From Platanthera guangdongensis (lineage: Eukaryota; Streptophyta; Magnoliopsida; Asparagales; Orchidaceae), in assembly GCA_039583875.1 (NCBI GenBank), contig CM077160.1:115277314-115341313 (forward strand): a DNA stretch of 64,000 nucleotides, given 5' to 3'. Position 1 is the stretch's first letter, and each line of letters starts with the position of its first letter. The notes below the pieces were generated by a model. That model was not told where the DNA came from, made no database searches, and was given only the letters and a program-made list of their open reading frames with translations. The position numbers and the translations under genes were made by a program. Below, piece after piece: positions 54,650 through 64,000 of the stretch.

Positions 54650-55863
54650 TGATGTAGGGTAGGCTGTGGGGTGAACTCCTAAAACATCTGCTAGTGACGT
54701 GGGGGGGTGGACTCACCCTAACCAATGACTATATGCGAGATGAAATTAATCAGGCGTTAAATTAATTTAAGCAACAAGTCAACATATAAATCATTACATT
54801 CATTCTGAGCAAGAGAAACGACTTCTATTCAGCAATTTAGGCAATAGCGTTCCTCCGCACGGAGGGCTAATTTAAGCGCGCGGCGAATAAAGCGTCCTGC
54901 AAGGCAAGAGATTCACAGGCGAATACAACGTGCTATGATTCCGTCGATCACAAGATCCACAACGTGCACAACATATATTAAACCATCAACAATAAAATCC
55001 ACATAAACAAGTACAAAGTGCTGAATTAAAATGCGGGCTGCAGGAAATATACGTAGATCTGAAATTTCGGAGGCTTGGATGGACTTCCGGGTGGTGTTGA
55101 GACGAGATCGGGCAAGGGGGAAGGTGGATCCACGTGGGGGAATGAAAGGGCTGCTGTTTGGGGGGGGGGGGGGGGGTGGAGGACGCGGGGCTGGCTCCGG
55201 CGCAGTCCGGCCCCGGTCTGGACAGATCTGGTCGGATCTGTCCAGATCCGGCTGTAGGGGGGACAAGGGGGTGTGGCTGGGCTTGGGGGGGGAAGGGGGC
55301 TGTTCGGTGGCTGCACGGGAAGGCTGGAGGGTGGGTTACACGGGGGAAAACCAGCGGGGGAAGGAGGAATGGGCGGTGGGGGGTTCCGGCAGCCCAAACC
55401 GGGCGGACAGGGGGGGGTGGTGCGGCTGTTAGGAGGGGCGAACGGCTAGGGACTGTAGGCGGCAGCAAGGATTAGGGGAAGGGGGAGGGAAAATAAGGAA
55501 ACTTACCCCAAGGCGTCGGCACCAAGGGCTCCACGGCGTCGGCACCGTGGAACGATCACCGGAAGCAAGGAAGAAGATCCTCTCCAACTTCAGCAATAAA
55601 ATTCCTGCAGCCCTAACACTTCTATTTATAGGAGAATGGAATTAGGGCAACCGGAATCGACGGCTATGATTGGCCGGCGGTTCCGATCCCATAAGTACAT
55701 GAAATAGAATCCAAAATATAAAATGTCATATATGAAACTGAGTCGAAACGACGAGCCGGACACATCCGCGGTGGCGGATCGCCGGTCCGATCAAGCCCGT
55801 CGACGCGAATATACGAAAGTGGGGCCTGCCTTGCGCCGAGATGCGCCCGATGGTCCCCCATCA
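54650..55863 (-). mobile_element. Chromovirus 3' LTR (1214 bp)
   Basis: Nearly identical to 60902-62116. Contains a run of about 18 G (near 55160), and on the minus strand a TATA-like 'ctataaata' near 55620. The pol frame reads about 73 bp into it. Confidence 0.97.
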
Positions 55864-58800
55864 ACTCCCCCCGACTGAAAAGCCTTCATCTCCGATGAAT
55901 GGAGACGATCGTACTGTAGTCGAAGTCCGGGAGCGAGTTGATCAAGCTCAGCAGCAACAATCCAAGTATCGTCGGAAGAAGAACGTCCAAACCAGCGAAC
56001 CAAGTAGCGGCACACGGGTCCGTCAGTGGAAGGGACGAACTCATGTGCAATGATCTCTGTAATCTGCTCGACCCTCAGCTCTCGGGAGAAGTGGTCCGGT
56101 GATGGTGGTGGTGCCACAGGTGAAGCCACTGGTGGTGAACTCCTGGGGGAGTGGGAGTCAAGGGGAGGCTGGGTGGTGGGAGAACGGGGTGGTGGTAGAG
56201 GCTCGGGAGGGCCGCCAAGGTAGGGATCGGGGTACTCGTGGGGTGGAAAGTAAGGTGTCAGGTCCTCAATATTGAACACAGGGTGGATACCCATGCTCGC
56301 AGGAATGTCCAGCTCGTAAGCATTCAACCCGATCCGCCTCAAGACAGTGTAGGGCCCAATTCGCCTGGCGCTCAGTTTCTTAGCAGGCCCCTGAGGGAGC
56401 CGCTCCGCACGAACTCGCACCATCACCTGTTCGCCAACCAGAAAATGTTTCTCCCGCCTATGTCTGTCTGCCAGTTCTTTATAATGTTCGTTGCTTAAAT
56501 TGATTTTACGCCTGATAGACTCATGCAACTCATGCAAATGACGTGTGAAGGACTCAGCAGACTCACTAGGACGTGACTCAGTCGGGACTGGTAAAAGATC
56601 AATAGGCTTCCTAGGGTCATAACCTGACACCACCTGAAACGGGCTCAGACCAGTCGACCTATTGATGGAACTATTGTATGCAAACTCCGCTATAGGGAGC
56701 ACCGAGTCCCAACTAGAGGCATGCTCTCCAACTAGACATCTCAACAGGCTACCTAAACTTCTATTCACCACCTCGGTTTGACCGTCCGTCTGAGGGTGGT
56801 ATGCGGACGAGAACTTAAGAGTAGTTCCTGTTTTCCGCCACAACGTCTTCCAAAAATAACTAACGAACCGCACGTCCCGATCGGACACGATGGACTTTGG
56901 GAGACCGTGTAGTCTAAAGACCTCGCTCATAAATAAGGCCGCGACGCGGGGAGCATCGGCGGTCTTGCTACATGCAATAAAGTGCGCCATCTTAGAGAAC
57001 CGGTCGACCACAACAAAGATAGAATCGTGTTTCCGCAGGGTGCGCGGGAGTCCCAGCACGAAGTCCATACTAATGTCCTCCCAAGGACGGTGGGGAACGG
57101 GTAAAGGAGTGTATAAGCCCGTGTTCTGCTTCGTTCCCTTGGCCGTTTGGCACACACGGCAGTGTTGAACGATACGAGCCACATCTCTCTTCAGACTCGG
57201 CCAATAGAAACGATCTTCTACTATAGCAATCGACTTATCTCGCCCAAAATGGCCGGCGGCACCCCCGGCGTGTAGTTCCCAAACTAAATAGTCACGATAT
57301 GAGGTATTGGGCACACACAAGCGGGAGCCCCGGAACAAATACCTATCAATGATCCGAAACCCCTCAACAGGATCTGGAGGGTCCCTCGATAACGCGGTGT
57401 AAATCTCAGCAAAATCTGGACAAGTGGGGTAGTCCAAAATCACCCTCTCGAAACCATCCACCTGGGCCCTCAATGTGTGAAGTAGAGAGACTCGACGACT
57501 GAGTGCGTCGGCGGGTTTGTTCTCAACACCGGCGCGATGTTTGAGAACGTAGTGGAAATCCTGTAAATACTCTACCCACTTCGCATGGCGATGACTCAGC
57601 TTCCTCTGGGAGTCGAGGTAGCGTAGGGCCTGGTGATCCGAATATAGCACAAACTCCCGGGGAAGGAGGTAGTGTCTCCAATACCGCAAAGACTGGACAA
57701 TAGCATAAAATTCTCGATCGTAATTCGAGTATTTTTGCTTGGCTTCATTCAGTTTCTCACTAAAGTAAGAAACCGGGTGTCCCTCTTGACTTAACACTCC
57801 TCCAATACCGACACCCGATGCATCGCACGCGACCTCGAAGGCCCTACTAAAATCGGGGAGTCGCAGAACGGGGGCGGACGTCAGCTTGTCCTTAATTTCT
57901 TCAAATGCTCGAGTGGCCGCGGCGGTCCACTGGAAATCTCCCTTACGCAGGCAGCTAGTAAAGGGGGCCATGATCGAGCTAAAACCCCTAACAAATCTCC
58001 TATAAAAGGTAGCCAGTCCATGAAAGCTACGAGCCTCATGAATGGTCGAAGGTACGGGCCACTCACGGATGGACTGGACCTTCTCAGGGTCAACTGACAC
58101 GCCTGAGGAGGAGATAATAAATCCCAAGAAGTGGACGGACTCCGATAGGAAGGAGCACTTCTTCAGATTGATAAACAGCTTCTCCTTTCGGAGAATATCG
58201 AATAGGAGTCTCAAGTGCTCAAGGTGATCAGGTTCAGTATGGCTATAGATCAAAATGTCGTCAAAGTAAACGACTAGGAATTTGCCCATATAGGGCCGCA
58301 GAACCTGGGTCATGACTCGCATAAATGTGCTCGGGGCGTTCGAGAGCCCAAATGGCATGACCCACCACTCATACAGACCGTCTTTCGTCTTGAACGCCGT
58401 CTTCCACTCGTCTCCCTCGCGGACCCTAATCTGGTGGTACCCGCTTCGGAGATCGATCTTCGAGAAGATCTGAGCTCCGGACATCGTGTCTAATAGGTCA
58501 TCTAGACGAGGGATCGGGAAACGATACTTCACAGTAATCTTGTTGATAGCTCTACTATCAATGCACATGCGCCAACTGCCGTCCTTCTTAGGGGTAAGAA
58601 GGGCGGGGACGGCACACAGACTCAAGCTCTCGCGGATAAACTGCTTCCGAAGAAGCTCATCAACCTGCCTCTTGAGCTCAGCGTGCTCAACGGGATTCAT
58701 GCGATAATGTGGCAGATTGGGGAGCGAGGCCCCCGGGACTAAGTCTATAGCGTGCTGGATGTCCCGCAGAGGGGGTAACTCATCAGGGAGCTCCTCTGGC

Positions 58801-60837
58801 ATAATGTCCGCAAACTCATCTAGTAACGGTCGCACGGCAGGGGAAACCTCAGGTGTAGGGCAATCAGAAGCCATAGTGGCTGCCACTACATACATGATAC
58901 CAGCATCAATGCTATCTCTCAGAAACTCACTACGCCTCAGAATATGCACGGGTCTCGAAGCAATCGTGCTAGTGGACGGCTCGACCCGGCCCTTAGGCCT
59001 CTCTCTGGGCTGGGTGGGGGATAAGGTGATCTTCCGCCCCTTATCATAGAAGACACACGTGTTCGATCGACCGAAGCACATGACATCGCGATCAAATAAC
59101 CAAGGGCGGCCCAACAGGACATGGGCGACATCCATAGGGATGACATCGCACCAAACTCGGTCCTCAAAAGATGCTATGGTGATCGGAACGAGACAGCGCT
59201 GGGTAACCTGGATAGCTGTCTTATCAACCCAGATGACACGATAAGGATGTGGGTGAGGCTCCGCCTTCACCTGCATACGGTCTAGACCCTTCTGGGCCAC
59301 GATGTTCACGCAACTCCCGCTATCAATAGCCAACTTGCAGGGGCCGCCTGCACTCGGGAAATACGTGTAGAAAATGGTGGTGCGGCGCCAATCCTCATCA
59401 GCTCGTGGGGTATGCAGAAAGCGCCTGACCACTCCCACCTCTAACGATCGCTCAACGTCGCTCTCCCAGCCCTCCTCAACGGTGGCAGTGACCTCCTCAG
59501 TAATCTCCACATCACCCTCTAAATCGGGCTCCTCGTCCTCAATCAACAGACTACATGTGGGGCAGTGGGCCGCCACGTGTCCTCTACCTCCGCACCTAAA
59601 ACACTGTATACCCCCAGGCCTCTGGCCCTCGGTAGCGACAGCCTTCCCCTTCAAGTCAGGAGTGACTCGGGGGGATGAGGTGGCTGCAGCAGTCTGGGCG
59701 GGAGCGGGCCTCCTAAACGTCGACGAATCCGTCCGGGAAGGAAACTGCTTCGTACTAGGGGCACGAAGGTATTGCTCATACTCTAGAGCGAGCTGGAAAA
59801 TCTGATCTACAGTCTCCAAGCGATGGGGAATCAGCTCTCTCCGGAGCTCCGAGCGGAGGCCGGCCTTGAATCGAGAAGCGGTGGCGATGGGTTCCTCCGA
59901 AATATCGCTCCTAACAACTAGCTCGTCGAATCGAGCCATATACTCGGCCACCGTAAGCGTTCCCTGACGCAAGTTCTGTAATTGCTCGAATAACTGATCC
60001 CGGTAGGACGCAGGGAGGTACTTCTCGCTCAGCCTCTGCTTCATCTCTCCCCCATCTGGTGATAGGGTAATAACCGTCACGCTCTAAGGATCTCTCGACA
60101 CTAATCCAATATACCTTGGCCTGCCCGACTAACTTCATCTTGGCGAGCCGGACACAACGCTCATCACTCATGTCGTACCAATCAAAATAATGATCCATGT
60201 CCAGGAGCCAATTACTAAAGGCCTTTGGATCCAGGCGACCATCGAATGTCGGGGCATCGAGGCGAATCCTACGGGTGATGTCAAAACCGCGATCACCTCT
60301 CCGCGGGTCAGGATACTCATCAGGATCGTCGTCCCGGTCATAGTCGTGCCGAGCGGGCGGGGGCCCGCGCTCACGTCGACCCGGCGGGTAATACTCGTCT
60401 CGACGATGGTCACGGCGACCGTGTGGAGGGACATGGTCCCTCAGGCCAGGATGACGTGGCATGCGGTAATCTTCCCGCGGGGGCGGGGGTCGGCCACGTG
60501 CTGGCTCAGGATTCCGCCATGCAGGCGGGGTGGGGACTCTCACGGGGACCTCACGGTGGTAGCGGTCTGCCGGTGGCGGATCATCTCTGACCCGCTGCCC
60601 GCGACGGGGAGACTCTCCCGGGTCACCCGCGATCTCATCGTCATGAAGGGAGGGGGTATCTCTAGCGTGCTCTATCAGATCTAGACGACGAGTCACCGCG
60701 GCGATATCGTGATGCACATTCTCGAACTGGGTACCCATTGCGTCAAAGCGTTCTAGAATAAGGCGCTGGAAGTCGGTGGTAGCGGTACTCGAATTCGAGC
60801 CCGCTGCCCGGTCGTTGGTGACTGGTGGATCTACCAT
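55791..60837 (-). CDS. Chromovirus Gag-Pol polyprotein, one frameshift
   Basis: Gag is read from M-V-D-P-P at 60837 ('[20 protein letters not shown]', '[20 protein letters not shown]'). Around 60047-60053 a C-run holds one base more than the older relative, shifting Gag into the 1429-residue frame 60080-55791. In that frame: zinc knuckle [14 protein letters not shown] (160-173), protease D-S-G (253-255), RT with YFDDILIYS (605-613), RNase H ('[15 protein letters not shown]', about 745), integrase with H-H-C-C zinc region (about 955-990), '[13 protein letters not shown]', DRDVRF and '[15 protein letters not shown]', and a chromodomain-like [16 protein letters not shown] (about 1350). All catalytic residues are present. 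Only the single homopolymer shift prevents expression; a sequencing error or programmed shift is possible. The frame runs over the polypurine tract into the 3' LTR. Confidence 0.95.
55864..55877 (-). other. Polypurine tract
   Basis: Minus strand reads GTCGGGGGGAGT directly before the 3' LTR start (TGATGGGG); the same tract is kept at 42076-42089 in the decayed relative. Confidence 0.85.
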
Positions 60838-60886
60838 GCTTCTAAATGTCCTACCACTACGGAGCATGCACAATGGCCCAACCTTG

Positions 60887-60899
60887 GGCTCTGATACCA
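60887..60899 (-). other. Chromovirus primer-binding site
   Basis: Minus strand TGGTATCAGAGCC, two bases after the 5' LTR, the standard initiator-Met tRNA PBS. Confidence 0.95.
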
Positions 60900-60901
60900 A
60901 C

Positions 60902-62116
60902 TGATGTAGGGTAGGCTGTGGGGTGAACTCCTAAAACATCTGCTAGTGACGTGGGGGGGTGGACTCACCCTAACCAATGACTATATGCGAGATGAAATTA
61001 ATCAGGCGTTAAATTAATTTAAGCAACAAGTCAACATATAAATCATTACATTCATTCTGAGCAAGAGAAACGACTTCTATTCAGCAATTTAGGCAATAGC
61101 GTTCCTCCGCACGGAAGGCTAATTTAAGCGCGCGGCGAATAAAGCGTCCTGCAAGGCAAGAGATTCACAGGCGAATACAACGTGCTATGATTCCGTCGAT
61201 CACAAGATCCACAACGTGCACAACATATATTAAACCATCAACAATAAAATCCACATAAACAAGTACAAAGTGCTGAATTAAAATGCGGGCTGCAGGAAAT
61301 ATACGTAGATCTGAAATTTCGGAGGCTTGGATGGACTTCCGGGTGGTGTTGAGACGAGATCGGGCAAGGGGGAAGGTGGATCCACGTGGGGGAATGAAAG
61401 GGCTGCTGTTTGGGGGGGGGGGGGGGGGGGTGGAGGACGCGGGGCTGGCTCCGGCGCAGTCCGGCCCCGGTCTGGACAGATCTGGTCGGATCTGTCCAGA
61501 TCCGGCTGTAGGGGGGACAAGGGGGGTGTGGCTGGGCTTGGGGGGGGAAGGGGGCTGTTCGGTGGCTGCATGGGAAGGCTGGAGGGTGGGTTACACGGGG
61601 AAAACCAGCGGGGGAAGGAGGAATGGGCGGTGGGGGGTTCCGGCAGCCCAAACCGGGCGGACAGGGGGGGTGGTGCGGCTGTTAGGAGGGGCGGACGGCT
61701 AGGGACTGTAGGCGGCAGCAAGGATTAGGGGAAGGGGGAGGGAAAATAAGGAAACTTACCCCAAGGCGTCGGCACCAATGGCTCCACGGCGTCGGCACCG
61801 TGGAACGATCACCGGAAGCAAGGAAGAAGATCCTCTCCAACTTCAGCAATAAAATTCCTGCAGCCCTAACACTTCTATTTATAGGAGAATGGAATTAGGG
61901 CAACCGGAATCGACGGCTATGATTGGCCGTCGGTTCCGATCCCATAAGTACATGAAATAAAATCCAAAATATAAAATGTCATATATGAAACTGAGTCGAA
62001 ACGACGAGCCGGACACATCCGCGGTGGCGGATCGCCGGTCCGATCAAGCCCGTCGACGCGAATATACGAATGTGGGGCCTGCCTTGCGCCGAGATGCGCC
62101 CGATGGTCCCCCATCA
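60902..62116 (-). mobile_element. Chromovirus 5' LTR (1215 bp)
   Basis: Partner of 54650-55863. The longest indel between the two copies is in the poly-G run near 61410. Confidence 0.97.
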
Positions 62117-62121
62117 GATAG

Positions 62122-63529
62122 GACTTATTAGTCCTGCGAGATGGAGACTCGAACTATTGAGTTATGAGGACAGGTTGGTCCTACGAGCTGGAGGCTCGAA
62201 TGGTTGAGGTGATACATTGCATATGCATATATTTACATAGTGGCGAGTCTTCGATACCGGTCCAGTCGACACACCGATGACAGTACGTTGACTCTGGTGA
62301 GTTTGGGGGGCCGGTAGGTTGCCTGAATTGCGGTCTGGAGGACAATCCCCGAAAACGCGCACCCGGCCATAAAAGACTAGTGGATTCCAGTGATAGTATG
62401 TAGAGACTCTAGAGTGCCCCCGGGACATGTACAGAACGCTTGGGTGGGTACAGAGGCGTATGAGAGGTCTGCATCAGGTAGTGTGCATACCAGCCTAGGA
62501 GTGGAGAGCCTGATCCACTGCCACCGTGAGACACGACAGTCGGCACCAGAGAGGTCAGCTGCCTCCGAAAAGTTTGGAACTAAAGGTCTGTGCGTATAGA
62601 GTCGTGTGTGAGAGTTACACTTTCATGATAAATGAAAGTAGCATAACATATCATAACATGCATCCATATTAAAGGACATGCATATCGCAGATCCTCATCA
62701 TATAAATTAGTATGAACTTTTTTATATGATGAGTTAACATTTTGGAAATCTTAACTTATAAGTTTGCATGGACATTCATATAAGTTAAGATACATTTCTG
62801 TGATGCTAGTATAGACTGCTTTACTTTCTTTACCATACTTGCGTCGCACCTTACTTACTGCTTATACTGCTTACATGCTTACTGCTAGCATAGTTCTTAT
62901 ATTTTGTTATAGTTCTATATATACATCATTGTTAGTTTGAGTCATGTCACCTGCTTTTCTATACTGCTTTGTTGTCCTTCGCTTTTTTTTTCTCCCGCAC
63001 GGTGTCTCGGAGTCGGGAGGTGAGGCAAGGACGGAGCGGCTTAATCTTTTGACTAACGGTCGGTGGACCATATCATTTTAGGTGCAAGAGGAGTCGGAGC
63101 AGCAGCACGACCAGCATGACAAGGTGACAGAACTTGAGTAGTTGTCGCGCACTACTACGATTCTACCACATGTTGACGAGAGTCCATGATTAGCTTCCGC
63201 TTAGATTTCTAGAGTGAGAGAATGGGTACTTTTTTTTGGACATGCACCGGGCATAAGCCCTTATTACTCTTTCTTATTGTTGATCTTATTGTGGACAATA
63301 TCCTTTTAATATATATTTATATTATGTTGTGATATTGTAGATGTGTTTCTTTTACTTCTTTTCTCGTTGTCCTTGTGTATAATCATAGTAGCCGGCAGGA
63401 TCGGCGTCGTGTGGTGGCAACTAATCCGTGAGTTGGTGTCATCGTAAGGCGGCGGTTCTGGGCATAAAATTTTCCCTCGACCGTGCTCAATTACCTGGAG
63501 GGGGTATTTTACACTTTGCTCCCGTCTTA
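62122..63529 (+). mobile_element. Right piece of a long split LTR
   Basis: Starts with two more units of the tandem repeat interrupted at 54649, then gene-free sequence with a hairpin 'ttacactttcatgataaatg' and AT-rich DNA. It leads into the LTR-end-like repeat at 63530-63615. Confidence 0.45.
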
Positions 63530-63615
63530 CAGACATGGATTTTCTTTCCGCTCATGCATGTGACATCACGACCCGCCCGAGTGCACTCTAACTTTTGTTG
63601 AGACAGGTCGTGACA
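63530..63615 (+). repeat. LTR-end-like repeat, copy 2
   Basis: Matches 3130-3214 in the same orientation, ending 'aggtcgtgaca'. No PBS follows, so the element is a solo or truncated LTR. Confidence 0.6.
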
Positions 63616-64000
63616 TTGAGGTGGAGGAAGAAGGTGTGCACAGAGGAATGTCTGTGAGGGGTTGTGCGTAGTAGGGACGCATGCGCAGGGAGCAGACAGC
63701 GTGCTGGTACTCCGGAAGTTTCTCCTTCTCGCGTGGGCGGGGAGCGCGCGCAGTGGCGCAGTTCGACAGAGGGAGCATCGCGCATCATAGGACGAAGAAG
63801 CTAGCATCACGACAGATTGCTCGTTGACGCGTGCTGAAGAATCGTTGCGCGCAGGGAGAGAAGGGTCATCGTGGTTGTTGCGCGCGCTGAAGCATCTGCG
63901 TTGCGGGAGACGATATACAACATATTTGTGTGGGATTGCGCGTGGGAGACGATCTCGGATTGGATCTGTGTACAGTTGCGGCGTCGCAGTTGTCCGACAT
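63616..64000. other. Unassigned GC-rich end of the window
   Basis: Rich in 'gcgcgc' and 'gagcgcgcgcag' pieces. Open frames on the minus strand show no recognisable protein. Nothing further seen. Confidence 0.5.

Larger units (their letters stand above)
54650..62116 (-). mobile_element. Young, nearly intact chromovirus (Ty3/gypsy), 7467 bp
   Basis: LTRs of 1214 bp (54650-55863) and 1215 bp (60902-62116), termini TGATG...CATCA, PBS, polypurine tract and a perfect GATAG target duplication (54645-54649, 62117-62121). By eye the LTRs differ at about seven substitutions plus a few homopolymer indels (about 0.6 per cent), indicating recent insertion. Gag-Pol is open except for one shift. A chromodomain-like C-terminus places it among chromoviruses; Galadriel- or CRM-like affinity is possible but untested. 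Confidence 0.97.

Noticed and set aside
55026..55475. Gly-rich and Pro-rich frames in the chromovirus LTRs (again at 61238-61728)
   Set aside because: Present in both LTR copies but length varies with the poly-G run; no start context or domain.
63487..63810. Cys-rich minus-strand frame near the window end
   Set aside because: No family pattern; it overlaps the LTR-end repeat.

Overview
This window looks like a repeat-rich stretch of a flowering-plant nuclear genome. The evidence is plant-type LTR retrotransposons (Copia, chromovirus, Tat and Athila-like), Mutator-, PIF/Harbinger- and hAT-type DNA elements, primer-binding sites matching plant initiator-Met tRNA, and a nuclear gene with GT-AG introns. 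Nothing bacterial, viral or organellar was recognised. The species is not identifiable by reading; the GC-rich LTRs lean towards a monocot but do not prove it. Almost every recognisable coding stretch belongs to a mobile element, and most are broken.

Layout. 1-1255: 5' end of a minus-strand Copia element (Gag, leader repeats, PBS, 363-bp LTR) running off the left edge. 1256-3870: LTR-like and fragmentary sequence. 3873-6791: plus-strand gypsy element (LTR, PBS, gag) cut by an Athila-like minus-strand element (6792-14651) that has gag and protease remnants but no recognisable pol; a PIF/Harbinger MITE sits in it. 14652-16847: a second plus-strand LTR-like unit, truncated. 16848-25711: minus-strand Tat element with an antisense ORF, 3' tandem repeats and a pol split by a 2.3-kb solo LTR. 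25815-26030: a 21-bp minisatellite.

26729-36840: the only host gene recognised, the 3' end of an Obg/CgtA-family GTPase on the minus strand. Three exons are joined by consensus splice sites, and the last intron (about 9.6 kb) carries a Mutator-like element with its own Tourist-like hairpin plus a complete Copia element with 112-bp LTRs. The 5' exons were not found. 37593-41535: an AT microsatellite and a 3'-truncated Copia element. 41540-48207: a decayed chromovirus.

48208-63615: what appears to be one long LTR, split first by an autonomous-type Mutator-like element (49314-53511) whose transposase carries a C-terminal OTU-type cysteine protease domain and which itself holds a hAT MITE, and then by a young, almost intact chromovirus (54650-62116). 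Target-site duplications were located by eye for the solo LTR, the intronic Copia, the young chromovirus, both MULEs and all three MITEs, so the nesting order is well supported. No two genes form a pathway; the biology here is insertion into insertion, with one host gene enlarged by it.
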